Shown here piece by piece: positions 42,742 through 51,439 of a stretch of DNA of 64,000 bases; position 1 is the stretch's first letter, and each line of letters opens with the position of its first letter. Below the pieces are notes generated by a model. The model ran no database searches. It worked only from the letters and a program-made list of their open reading frames with translations, and was not told the DNA's origin. The DNA comes from Lutimonas vermicola (lineage in GTDB: Bacteria > Bacteroidota > Bacteroidia > Flavobacteriales > Flavobacteriaceae), in the NCBI RefSeq assembly GCF_038433205.1, contig NZ_JBCDNA010000001.1, positions 1,612,001 to 1,676,000 of the forward strand. Direction: 5' to 3'. The position numbers were made by a program, and so were the translations under genes.

Positions 42742-44607
42742 TTAGTTTTCTTTAATTAAGTTCTTGAATTTCTCTACCAAATCAGTTACCGAAAATGGTA
42801 AGCCCATCACTTTATTATACTGTACGTATTCAAATTCAGGGTGTCTGCCTTTTAAAACTGTAGTCAACTGCCCCTTATTTAATTCACAAACGACTATTTT
42901 CTTAAATTTTGACAAGACCTCAGCCGTATTTTTAGGGAAAGGATTGAGATAATAGAAATGTGCATGGCCAATTTTATAACCTTCGTTGTCAAGGCTTCGA
43001 ACAGCTGAGTGCAAACTTCCGTAAGTACCACCCCATCCAATGACTAAAAGATCACCTTCTTCATTATATTCCGACTTAAGTTCAGGAATATAATTTTCAA
43101 CCCTCTTGACCTTTTCAGCCCTAATATTTGTCATATACTCATGATTATCAGGAACATAAGATACATTTCCGGTAATCTTATCTTTCTCCAGTCCACCAAC
43201 CCTGTGTTCCAGGCCGGGTGTACCCGGTATGGCCCAGTTTCTGGATAAGGTTTCATTATCCCTGTCATACGGGTGCCAGGTTTCAGATTTTATAGTGACA
43301 ACATTTGTCTTGATATCAGGCATTTCATTAATCGACTTGATCCTCCAAGGTTCTGAGCCATTGGCGATATATCCGTCTGTGAGAAGGATTACAGGCGTCA
43401 TGTGTTCTAGGGTCAGTTTAGCTGCTATATAGGCGTAATCAAAACAGTCGGAAGGGGTACTTGCCGCAATAACAATTACCGGTGATTCACCATTTCTGCC
43501 ATACATGGCCTGCAAAAGATCTGATTGCTCCGTTTTAGTAGGCAAACCTGTCGATGGCCCTCCTCTTTGGACATTCACAATGACTAATGGTAATTCTGTC
43601 ATTAATGCCAGTCCAATTGCCTCCCCTTTAAGGGCAAGACCTGGTCCTGAGGTTGTGGTAATGGCAAGATCGCCTGCAAACGAAGCGCCAATTGAAGAAG
43701 TAACACCAGCGATTTCATCTTCTGCCTGAAAAGCTTTTACGCCAAAATTCTTGTGCTTTACAAGTTCATGCAAAATATCGGTTGCCGGCGTAATCGGATA
43801 AGAACCCAGAAATAATTCAAGCCCTGATTTCTCTGCTGCTGCAAGGAATCCCCAGGCTGTTGCCGTGTTTCCGTTAATAATACGGTAGGTTCCTTTGGGC
43901 ATTTCAGAAGGAGCTATTTTAAATGCATTAGGAATCAATTCAAGTGTTTCGGCATAATAAAAACCTGCTTTAAGAACTTTTGCATTGGCTTCAGCGATCT
44001 CAGGTTTGTATTTAAACTTCTGCTCAAAGAAATTAAGGGTGTGAGTCATTTCCCGGTTATACATCCAGTATACCATACCCAGTGCGAACATATTCTTGCT
44101 TCTGGTAATGCTTTTATTATCGAGGCCAAGGTCCTTTAAAGCCTCCTTGGTCATTGTAGTCATAGCAACTTCTATCACCCTGTAGTTTTCAAGGCTTCCA
44201 TCTTCTAAGGGGTTACTTTCGTACTCAGCCTTTTGCAGATTTTTTTTTGTAAAAGCATCAATATCCACTATGATAGTATGTCCTGCTTTAACCGCATGTA
44301 AGTTTGTCTTTAGCCCCGCAGGGTTCATAGCTACTAACAGATCCAGATCATCTCCCGGCGTACTGATCTCAATACTGCCAATGTGGACCTGAAATCCAGA
44401 GACACCGTAGAGGCTTCCCTGGGGCGCCCTTATCTCTGCAGGATAATTTGGGAACGTAGCCACGTCATTTCCAAACATGGCTGAGGTGTCAGTAAACTGA
44501 GTTCCTGTCAACTGCATCCCATCTCCTGAATCCCCGACAAATCTAATTACAACCGCACTAAGAGATTCAACCACCTGCTGCACGGGTTCCATTTTATTAT
44601 CAGCCAT
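42742..44607 (-). CDS. korA: 2-oxoacid:ferredoxin oxidoreductase, gamma-alpha fusion subunit
   Basis: The 621-residue protein joins the gamma domain (about residues 15-190; VVIRFVGDSGDGMQLTG, PAEIRAPQGSLYGVSGFQVH) to the alpha domain (about 215-621; FLGSYPITPATDILHELVKH, FQAEDEIAGVTSSIGASFAG, TTTSGPGLALKGEAIGLALM). This fusion is common in Bacteroidota and related aerobes that use it as the 2-oxoglutarate step of the TCA cycle. It forms a two-gene operon with korB. Its start faces the ferredoxin gene across a 253-base gap with two tandem palindromes. Confidence 0.94.
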   Translation of the reverse strand: MADNKMEPVQQVVESLSAVVIRFVGDSGDGMQLTGTQFTDTSAMFGNDVATFPNYPAEIRAPQGSLYGVSGFQVHIGSIEISTPGDDLDLLVAMNPAGLKTNLHAVKAGHTIIVDIDAFTKKNLQKAEYESNPLEDGSLENYRVIEVAMTTMTKEALKDLGLDNKSITRSKNMFALGMVYWMYNREMTHTLNFFEQKFKYKPEIAEANAKVLKAGFYYAETLELIPNAFKIAPSEMPKGTYRIINGNTATAWGFLAAAEKSGLELFLGSYPITPATDILHELVKHKNFGVKAFQAEDEIAGVTSSIGASFAGDLAITTTSGPGLALKGEAIGLALMTELPLVIVNVQRGGPSTGLPTKTEQSDLLQAMYGRNGESPVIVIAASTPSDCFDYAYIAAKLTLEHMTPVILLTDGYIANGSEPWRIKSINEMPDIKTNVVTIKSETWHPYDRDNETLSRNWAIPGTPGLEHRVGGLEKDKITGNVSYVPDNHEYMTNIRAEKVKRVENYIPELKSEYNEEGDLLVIGWGGTYGSLHSAVRSLDNEGYKIGHAHFYYLNPFPKNTAEVLSKFKKIVVCELNKGQLTTVLKGRHPEFEYVQYNKVMGLPFSVTDLVEKFKNLIKEN

Positions 44608-44749
44608 TTTCTTTAATTTTTTATAAATTTACTAAAATTTAGATTATCCTATTTTAAATAGTGGTTAAAAGTAAGAAGCTCATAACAATCAGAATATGAC
44701 TTTTATCAATCTGTGATTTTTATTGCATTTAAAGTCCTCAGCTTATCTT

Positions 44750-44791
44750 ATTTAGAATTATTCTAAATTCTTATTTGGAATTATTCTAAAT
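44750..44791. promoter_or_regulatory. Two tandem 19-bp palindromes between korA and ferredoxin
   Basis: ATTTAGAAT-T-ATTCTAAAT (44750-44768) is a perfect 9-1-9 palindrome. ATTTGGAAT-T-ATTCTAAAT (44773-44791) is the same element with one change. They are 23 bases apart, so they lie on about the same face of the helix. The 7-1-7 core TTAGAAT-n-ATTCTAA has the form of Fur/PerR-family operators. Both flanking genes encode iron-sulfur proteins, so metal or redox control is plausible; the regulator is unknown. Confidence 0.65.
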
Positions 44792-44827
44792 TTCATTTTT
44801 ACTGAATTTTATAAAATTTTAATTCTT

Positions 44828-44835
44828 TAACTTTG
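44828..44835 (+). promoter_or_regulatory. -7 box of the ferredoxin gene
   Basis: TAACTTTG fits TAnnTTTG and lies 25 bases before the start codon. No TTTG is seen in the -33 region; the tandem palindromes end 36 bases upstream of this box, which could suit an activator. Confidence 0.55.
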
Positions 44836-44860
44836 CCGGGTAAATTTAAATAATTAGAAA

Positions 44861-45211
44861 ATGGCTATTAAAATAACTGACGAATGCATCAACTGCGACG
44901 CGTGTGTGGCAGAATGTCCTAATAACGCAATATATGAACCAGACAGCGAATGGTCTTATTCAGATGAGACTTCCCTTAGTGGTGAAGTAACCACTCCTGA
45001 CGGAAGAACTGTTGACGCTGATGCTGAAAATGAACCGATAAGTGATGAGTTTTACTTTATTGTAACCGATAAATGTACAGAGTGTAAAGGATTCCATGAT
45101 GAACCCCAATGTGCCTCTGTTTGTCCGGTTGACTGCTGTGTTCCTGATGAGGATCACGTGGAGACAGAAGAAGAACTTTTGTCTAAAAAAGTGTGGATGC
45201 ACGGAGAATAA
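44861..45211 (+). CDS. 2[4Fe-4S] ferredoxin, Alvin-type
   Basis: The 116-residue acidic protein carries electrons at low potential. The first cluster motif is Cys9, 12, 15 and 19 (CINCDACVAECP). The second is stretched, with Cys72, 75, 84 and 88 (CTECKGFHDEPQCASVCP), as in the Allochromatium-type ferredoxins. A roughly 50-residue acidic insert separates the two clusters. It lies between korAB and the pyruvate oxidoreductase and is likely their electron acceptor. A strong terminator follows the gene. Confidence 0.93.
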   Translation: MAIKITDECINCDACVAECPNNAIYEPDSEWSYSDETSLSGEVTTPDGRTVDADAENEPISDEFYFIVTDKCTECKGFHDEPQCASVCPVDCCVPDEDHVETEEELLSKKVWMHGE

Positions 45212-45232
45212 ACTATTTTAGTTCAAAAAATT

Positions 45233-45269
45233 AAAAAAGAGCATTTGGTAACAAATGCTCTTTTTTTTT
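45233..45269 (+). terminator. Terminator after the ferredoxin gene
   Basis: GAGCATTTG-GTAA-CAAATGCTC, extended by A/T pairs to a 15-bp stem, is followed by nine T. It separates the ferredoxin gene from the downstream oxidoreductase gene. Confidence 0.9.
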
Positions 45270-45410
45270 GTACTCAACTGACCTCCATTGGCCTATGACT
45301 TATATCATAATTTAAGTGTTCCATATGCCATAATTTTACCCTGATTTAATCATATAACTTTAAAATGATTGACGATAAAAAACTTATCTCCTATTTAAAC
45401 TTTCTTTAAA

Positions 45411-48400
45411 ATGAAAAAACAATTCGAAAAAATAATATGTGATGCTAATGAGGCGGTTGCCAGAGTAGCACATAAGACCAATGAAGTATGTGCGATTTAT
45501 CCTATTACTCCTGCATCACCCATGGGTGAACATGTAGATCTTTACAGTTCAAAAGAACAGACAAACATTTGGGATAACATTCCGCGTATCGTTGAAATGC
45601 AGAGTGAAGGTGGAGCAGCCGGTGCCGTTCACGGATCCCTGCAGGCAGGAGCCCTTACAACTACCTTTACGGCGTCTCAGGGCTTATTACTTATGATACC
45701 TAATATGTATAAAATGGCAGGTGAGTTATTGCCTACGGTCATTCATGTAGCCGCCAGAACTGTTGCAACGCATGCCCTTTCTATTTTTGGGGACCACAGC
45801 GACGTGATGGCAGCAAGGCAAACAGGCTTTGCTATGTTATTTGGAGGATCTGTTCAGGAAGCACAGGATTTTGCGCTTATCTCTCAGGTTGCCACCTTAA
45901 AATCGAGAGTACCTTTTATGAATATTTTTGATGGGTTCAGAACCTCTCATGAAATTTCCAAAATAGATGCTATTCCTGATGAGATTATCAAGCAAATGAT
46001 GCCCGAAGACCGCATTATGGCGCATAAAAAACACTCGCTGGATCCTGATAATCCCGTGATCAGAGGTACTTCCCAAAATCCTGATGTTTTCTTCCAGGCC
46101 AGAGAAGCTGCCAATACCTATTATGATAATGTTCCGGGTATTGTCCAGGAAGTGATGGACGAATTCTACGAACTTACCGGAAGACGGTATGACCTGTTTA
46201 ATTACGCAGGACATCCTCAGGCAGAAAGAGTAACCATTATTATGGGATCTGGTGAAGGACCGGTATACGAAGCTTTGGAAAAAATGATCGCAGATGGTGA
46301 AAAAGTTGGTGCCCTGTTTGTACGCCTGTTCAAACCATTCTCTGTGAAGGATTTTATAGACAAAATTCCAAAAACAGTTAAAAAAATAGCGGTTCTTGAC
46401 CGCACAAAAGAGCCTGGAAGTATAGGTGAACCTTTGTATATGGATGTGTTGAGTGCTTTTATAGAAGGAAGTGACACCATGCCAACTATTGTAGGGGGCC
46501 GATATGGCTTATCATCTAAGGAATTCACGCCAAAAATGGTAAAAGGAATTTACGATGAACTTTTAAAAGACAAACCTAAAAATCATTTTACTGTTGGTAT
46601 ATTAGATGATATCACGCATACAAGCCTGATGCCCGATCCAACATTTGAAGTAAGAAGAACTACTTTCAACTGTATGTTCTACGGTTTAGGATCTGACGGT
46701 ACTGTGGGTGGTAATAAAAACTCCATTAAGATCATTGGAGAAACCACCGATAATTTTGTACAGGGTTATTTTGTGTACGATTCAAAAAAAGCAGGAGCAC
46801 AGACCATTTCTCATTTGCGATTCGGGCCTGAACCTATTCACTCTTCCTATTTAATTGAAAAGGCCGATTTTATTGCCAGCCATCAGTTTAATTTCATTGA
46901 GAAATACGACATGATCGATGAGTTGAAAAAAGGCGGAACATTTTTGTTAAACTCGCCTTATTCAAAAGATGAAATTTGGGATAAGCTTCCTGAAAAAATG
47001 CAACAACACCTGATTGAAAACGAAGTTAATTTCTATATCGTAGATGCTTCCAAAGTAGCTCAGGATGCTAAATTGGGGAAAAGAACCAATACGGTTCTTC
47101 AAACGTGTTTCTTTGCCATTTCAGGTATACTTCCAAAGGATGAAGCCATTCAAAAGATCAAGGATGCCATTGTAAAATCTTACTCACATAAAGGTGAAAA
47201 GGTCGTACAAATGAACTTTAATGCTGTTGACAAATCATTGGAAAACCTTGAAAAGGTTGATTACCCTAAAAATGTAACCAGTAAAAAACAATTTGTTTCT
47301 GCGATGACAAATGCCCCAGACGGTTTTGTTACAGAAGTACTTCAAACCATTCTTGCAGGCCGGGGAGATGAATTACCGGTGAGTGCTTTCCCGGTAGATG
47401 GAAGTTTCCCAACAGGAACAACTCAATACGAAAAGAGTGGAATTGCACAATTTATTCCTATTTGGGATGATGAAAACATATGTACACAGTGTAACAAATG
47501 TGTTGCTATTTGCCCACATGCCGCCATTCGTGCAAAAGTTGTTGCAAAAGACGAATTATTCGAAGCGCCGTTAACGATGAAACACGTTCCGGCCAAAGGA
47601 CGTCCTTTTACAAAAGAAGACAGCTATGTGCTGCAGGTATCACCCGAAGATTGCACGGGATGTGATCTTTGTGTGGAAGTTTGTCCTGCCGAAAGCAAAG
47701 AAATACCAGGTTTCAAATCGATAAACATGCGTAAAAAACTCGATCATGATGCCGTTGAGAATCTAAACTGGGATTTCTTTATCAATCTACCTGACTATGA
47801 CCGTACTCAATTAAGTACGTCAAATGTTAAAGGTGCTCAGTTCCTTCAGCCTCTGTTTGAATTCTCAGGAGCATGTTCAGGATGTGGAGAAACCCCTTAT
47901 ATCAAGTTGATCACACAATTATACGGTGACAGTATCTTGATTGCGAACGCCACAGGTTGTAGTTCAATTTATGGAGGGAATTTACCAACAACACCTTACA
48001 GAACAAATGAATTTGGCAGGGGCCCTGCATGGGCAAACTCTCTTTTCGAAGACAACGCCGAATTTGGTTTAGGTATGCAGCTGGCACTTTCCAAAAAGCA
48101 AGAAATTGCAGTAAGCCTGTTAAAATCAATGGAATTATTGGTAGGAAGTGAATTGGTTTCGGATATTTTAGATAATCCGGAAGCCGATGAAAGCCAAAAA
48201 GCCAAAAAATTTGCAGACATTGACAGATTAAAAGAGACCCTTAACATTCTTGACAACAATGAAGATGCTAAAAAGCTCAACCAATTGACCGAATACCTGC
48301 GCAAAAAAGCAGTTTGGATATTTGGTGGAGACGGATGGGCCTATGATATTGGATATGGCGGTGTGGACCATGTACTGGCATCAGGAGAAAATATCAATAT

Positions 48401-48941
48401 ACTGGTAATGGATACCGAAGTTTACTCGAATACGGGTGGCCAGACCTCCAAAGCAACTCCATTAGGGGCAAGTGCGAAATTCTCTATAGCAGGTAAAAAA
48501 ACACCTAAAAAGAGCCTTTCCATGCAAGCTATTTCTTACGGAAGTGTTTACGTTGCTCAGATCGCTATGGGAGCCAAAGATGTTCAAACCTTAAAAGCCA
48601 TTAAAGAGGCTGCTGAATTCAATGGGCCTTCGCTGATCGTAGCTTATTCTCATTGTGGGGAGCATGGATATGATTTGAAAGATGGCGCAACTCAACAAGG
48701 AAAAGCCGTTGAGACAGGATATTGGCCATTATTCAGATTTGACCCTTCTAAACCAAAAGGGAAGAAATTCAGACTTGACTCTAAAACCCCTTCGGCTCCA
48801 TTAGAAGATTTTATGTACAATGAAGCCCGTTTCACAAGGGTTGTAAAAGATAATGCTTCTTTGGCAAGCGAGTTACTTCAACAGGCTCAGGAAGAGGTTG
48901 ATTCTAAATGGGAACGCCTGGAATTGTTCAAAAGTTTATAA
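45411..48941 (+). CDS. nifJ: Pyruvate:ferredoxin (flavodoxin) oxidoreductase
   Basis: The 1176-residue single-chain enzyme oxidises pyruvate with CoA to acetyl-CoA and CO2 and reduces ferredoxin. Domains run in the usual order: alpha-like domain (IYPITPASPMGEHVD near residue 32), CoA-binding region, gamma-like domain (GLGSDGTVGGNKNSIKI), a 2[4Fe-4S] domain (CTQCNKCVAICP and CTGCDLCVEVCP), and the TPP domain (CSGCGETPY, GDGWAYDIGYGGVDHVLAS, VYSNTGGQTSKATP). Length is normal. It has its own upstream region and a strong terminator. An oxygen-labile enzyme like this suggests periods of low oxygen or protection. Confidence 0.98.
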   Translation: MKKQFEKIICDANEAVARVAHKTNEVCAIYPITPASPMGEHVDLYSSKEQTNIWDNIPRIVEMQSEGGAAGAVHGSLQAGALTTTFTASQGLLLMIPNMYKMAGELLPTVIHVAARTVATHALSIFGDHSDVMAARQTGFAMLFGGSVQEAQDFALISQVATLKSRVPFMNIFDGFRTSHEISKIDAIPDEIIKQMMPEDRIMAHKKHSLDPDNPVIRGTSQNPDVFFQAREAANTYYDNVPGIVQEVMDEFYELTGRRYDLFNYAGHPQAERVTIIMGSGEGPVYEALEKMIADGEKVGALFVRLFKPFSVKDFIDKIPKTVKKIAVLDRTKEPGSIGEPLYMDVLSAFIEGSDTMPTIVGGRYGLSSKEFTPKMVKGIYDELLKDKPKNHFTVGILDDITHTSLMPDPTFEVRRTTFNCMFYGLGSDGTVGGNKNSIKIIGETTDNFVQGYFVYDSKKAGAQTISHLRFGPEPIHSSYLIEKADFIASHQFNFIEKYDMIDELKKGGTFLLNSPYSKDEIWDKLPEKMQQHLIENEVNFYIVDASKVAQDAKLGKRTNTVLQTCFFAISGILPKDEAIQKIKDAIVKSYSHKGEKVVQMNFNAVDKSLENLEKVDYPKNVTSKKQFVSAMTNAPDGFVTEVLQTILAGRGDELPVSAFPVDGSFPTGTTQYEKSGIAQFIPIWDDENICTQCNKCVAICPHAAIRAKVVAKDELFEAPLTMKHVPAKGRPFTKEDSYVLQVSPEDCTGCDLCVEVCPAESKEIPGFKSINMRKKLDHDAVENLNWDFFINLPDYDRTQLSTSNVKGAQFLQPLFEFSGACSGCGETPYIKLITQLYGDSILIANATGCSSIYGGNLPTTPYRTNEFGRGPAWANSLFEDNAEFGLGMQLALSKKQEIAVSLLKSMELLVGSELVSDILDNPEADESQKAKKFADIDRLKETLNILDNNEDAKKLNQLTEYLRKKAVWIFGGDGWAYDIGYGGVDHVLASGENINILVMDTEVYSNTGGQTSKATPLGASAKFSIAGKKTPKKSLSMQAISYGSVYVAQIAMGAKDVQTLKAIKEAAEFNGPSLIVAYSHCGEHGYDLKDGATQQGKAVETGYWPLFRFDPSKPKGKKFRLDSKTPSAPLEDFMYNEARFTRVVKDNASLASELLQQAQEEVDSKWERLELFKSL

Positions 48942-48955
48942 TTTTGTTAAACCAC

Positions 48956-48996
48956 ACCCCGCATGATTATTATACATGCGGGGTTATTTTTTTTTC
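48956..48996 (+). terminator. Terminator after the pyruvate oxidoreductase gene
   Basis: ACCCCGCATG and CATGCGGGGT form a 10-bp GC-rich stem with a 9-base loop, followed by about ten T with one break. It ends just before the next start codon. Confidence 0.9.
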
Positions 48997-49001
48997 AAGT
49001 T

Positions 49002-49376
49002 ATGGATCAAAAAGCCAAAGATCATTTTGAAAAAGCGAACAAACAACTTCAAAAAGCAAATGAAGAATTGTTCAAACCCATGGAAGACGTCGTCTCTTTT
49101 CTTGTCTGTAAAAATTCTTTATTCGCCATAGAAAATTATTTAAAAGGCTACTTGACCAAAAGAGGCTTCCATACCAAAGAGAATGAATCTTTAGATATTC
49201 TTTTAGAAAGGTGCCGATTACTTGATAAAAAATTCCATCAGATTAACCTCAGTGTCATAGATTGCAGCTCTAGTCCCGATCACAATCGCTATTGTGAAGA
49301 TATCGACAAAGTAAATTCCTGCTTCCAGACCGCAGATCACCTGGAAAATTTTCTTATCAAAAAAAGTATTATTTAA
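49002..49376 (+). CDS. HEPN-like domain protein
   Basis: The 124-residue helical protein resembles small HEPN-domain proteins of Bacteroidota: FEKANKQLQKANEELFKPME, VCKNSLFAIENYLKGYLTKR and a Cys-containing C-terminal bundle (YCEDIDKVNSCFQTADHLE). An Arg72-x6-His79 pair fits the RxxxxxxH spacing of HEPN nucleases, but this may be chance. The start is at 49002, because the upstream in-frame ATG at 48963 lies inside the terminator hairpin of the previous gene. There is no partner nucleotidyltransferase gene next to it, so a toxin-antitoxin role is not indicated. Confidence 0.75.
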   Translation: MDQKAKDHFEKANKQLQKANEELFKPMEDVVSFLVCKNSLFAIENYLKGYLTKRGFHTKENESLDILLERCRLLDKKFHQINLSVIDCSSSPDHNRYCEDIDKVNSCFQTADHLENFLIKKSII

Positions 49377-49462
49377 GAACATCTTCCCTTACCCATCAAT
49401 TGGCCCAGGAACAGGCACAATGGAGCCATTCTATAGAAAATTCATAAAAACGCGTTGATCAT

Positions 49463-49488
49463 CTTACAGGGCAAAACCAGCCCGTAAG
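49463..49488. other. Hairpin downstream of the HEPN-like gene
   Basis: CTTAC-A-GGGC pairs with GCCC-GTAAG around a 7-base loop (one bulged A). No T tract follows on either strand, so its role is unclear. Confidence 0.35.
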
Positions 49489-49518
49489 AATTAAAAAGGA
49501 TTTATCGAAAAATGATAA

Positions 49519-49554
49519 AAAAGGTCAAAAGAAAGGCAAAGGCCCTGACCTTTT
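49519..49554 (-). terminator. Probable terminator after lepA
   Basis: On the minus strand AAAAGGTCA and TGACCTTTT form a 9-bp stem with an 18-base loop, followed by TTT. It lies 17 bases past the lepA stop. Confidence 0.65.
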
Positions 49555-49570
49555 CTCAGAAAAATAAGAC

Positions 49571-51367
49571 TTATTCGTTGAGTTTTAAAACTGCCATAAA
49601 AGCTTGTTGAGGGATTTCCACATTACCCACCAGGCGCATGCGCTTTTTACCCTTTTTCTGTTTCTCCAGCAATTTTCGTTTACGAGAGATATCACCACCA
49701 TAACACTTGGCTGTAACATCTTTCCTCAAGGCTTTAATAGTTTCCCTGGCGATGATCTTTGCCCCGATTGCTGCCTGAATAGGTATATCAAACTGTTGTC
49801 GCGGGATTAATTTTCGCAGCTTTTCACACATTTTCTTACCTATGCCATACGCCGTACTATCATGCAATAAAGCCGACAATGCGTCAACGGGTTGTCCATT
49901 GAGTAGTATATCCACCCTAACCAATTTCGACGCTCTGAATCCTATCGGATGATAGTCAAAAGAGGCATAGCCCTTGGACACGGTTTTTAATCGATCGTAA
50001 AAATCAAATACGATTTCTGAAAGTGGCATATCAAAACTCAATTCAACCCTTTCTGTGGTTAGATAAGTCTGATTTGTGATTTCTCCTCTTTTCTCAATAC
50101 AAAGGCTCATTACCGGGCCTACGAAATCAGATTTGGTAATAATGCTCGCTTTGATAAATGGCTCCTCCACCCTATTCAGGGTCGAAGGTTCGGGTAAATC
50201 AGTTGGGTTGTTCACCAGGATCATATTATCCGGGTACTTATTTGTGTAAGCGTGATAGGAAACGTTGGGAACCGTGGTGATTACGGTCATATCAAACTCC
50301 CTTTCCAGCCTTTCCTGAATAATTTCCAAATGCAGCATTCCAAGAAACCCGCATCTGAATCCAAATCCAAGTGCTGCTGAACTTTCAGGTACAAAAACCA
50401 GGGAGGCATCATTGAGCTGCAACTTCTCCATTGAAGCTCTTAATTCTTCATATTCATCTGTATCAACAGGGTAAATACCGGCAAAAACCATGGGTTTTAC
50501 ATCTTCAAAGCCTTCAATTATTTCCTGGGTAGGGTTCAAAGCATCAGTAATGGTATCACCCACTTTTACCTCACTAGCGGTTTTTATTCCCGTAATCAAA
50601 TAACCTACATCTCCTGCTTTTATACTTTTTTTTGGTACTTGAGTCAATTTCAAAGTTCCTACTTCATCAGCAAAATACTCCTTATCAGTAGCAACAAATT
50701 TGATCTTTTGCCCTTTTTTTATCTCTCCGTTGATCACTCGAAAATACGTTTCAACTCCTCTGTACGAATTGTACACAGAATCAAAGATCAAAGCTTGAAG
50801 CGGTCCATCAGGATTTCCTTTGGGCGCCGGCACTCTTTCAATAATCGCCTTTAATATATTTTCAACACCAAAACCTGTTTTTCCACTTGCGTGAATCACT
50901 TCTTCAGGATCACAGCCCAAAAGACCAACGATATCATCAGTTACTTCATCAGGATTGGCACTCGGCAGGTCGATCTTATTTAAAACAGGTATAATCTCAA
51001 GATCATTATCAAGGGCCAGATACAAATTAGAAATGGTCTGTGCCTGAATACTCTGCGCGGCGTCGACGATAAGCAAAGCACCTTCGCATGATGCAATGGA
51101 CCTTGACACTTCATATGAAAAATCTACGTGACCCGGAGTATCAATCAGATTCAAAACATATTGCTCTCCCTCAAATTCATAATCCATTTGAATCGCATGG
51201 CTTTTGATTGTTATTCCGCGCTCTCTTTCCAAATCCATGTTGTCGAGCAACTGATCCTGTTTTTCACGGTCAGTTATGGTATTCGTAAATTCCAATAGCC
51301 TGTCGGCCAAGGTACTTTTACCATGATCGATATGGGCAATAATACAAAAGTTTCTAATATTCTTCAT
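49571..51367 (-). CDS. lepA: Elongation factor 4 (LepA)
   Basis: The 598-residue translational GTPase acts on stalled or newly assembling ribosomes. The G domain shows AHIDHGKSTLADRLLE (P loop at about residues 11-26), ERERGITIKSHAI, DTPGHVDFSYEVSRS and NKIDLPSA. Then come domain II, two EF-G-like domains (LGFGFRCGFLGMLHLEIIQE) and the LepA-specific C-terminal domain rich in Lys/Arg (CYGGDISRKRKLLEKQKKGK). Length is normal. A clear promoter precedes it. Confidence 0.98.
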   Translation of the reverse strand: MKNIRNFCIIAHIDHGKSTLADRLLEFTNTITDREKQDQLLDNMDLERERGITIKSHAIQMDYEFEGEQYVLNLIDTPGHVDFSYEVSRSIASCEGALLIVDAAQSIQAQTISNLYLALDNDLEIIPVLNKIDLPSANPDEVTDDIVGLLGCDPEEVIHASGKTGFGVENILKAIIERVPAPKGNPDGPLQALIFDSVYNSYRGVETYFRVINGEIKKGQKIKFVATDKEYFADEVGTLKLTQVPKKSIKAGDVGYLITGIKTASEVKVGDTITDALNPTQEIIEGFEDVKPMVFAGIYPVDTDEYEELRASMEKLQLNDASLVFVPESSAALGFGFRCGFLGMLHLEIIQERLEREFDMTVITTVPNVSYHAYTNKYPDNMILVNNPTDLPEPSTLNRVEEPFIKASIITKSDFVGPVMSLCIEKRGEITNQTYLTTERVELSFDMPLSEIVFDFYDRLKTVSKGYASFDYHPIGFRASKLVRVDILLNGQPVDALSALLHDSTAYGIGKKMCEKLRKLIPRQQFDIPIQAAIGAKIIARETIKALRKDVTAKCYGGDISRKRKLLEKQKKGKKRMRLVGNVEIPQQAFMAVLKLNE

Positions 51368-51395
51368 CCGTGCTTACCTGTCTTCAATATTTGCG

Positions 51396-51424
51396 CAAAT
51401 ATAACTAATTAGTTGATTGGCAAA
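51396..51424 (-). promoter_or_regulatory. Bacteroidota-type promoter of lepA
   Basis: On the minus strand TTTG (51424-51421), 17 bases and TATATTTG (51403-51396) match both boxes of the primary-sigma consensus. The ATG is 29 bases downstream of the -7 box. Confidence 0.8.
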
Positions 51425-51439
51425 ACCTAATTTTCAGGT

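Noticed and set aside
44636..44658. Third copy of the 19-bp palindrome near the korA start
   Set aside because: ATTTAGATTATCC shares only the left half; the right arm does not match.
49002..49376. HEPN/toxin-antitoxin module
   Set aside because: There is no adjacent nucleotidyltransferase or antitoxin gene, and the single R-x6-H pair may be chance.
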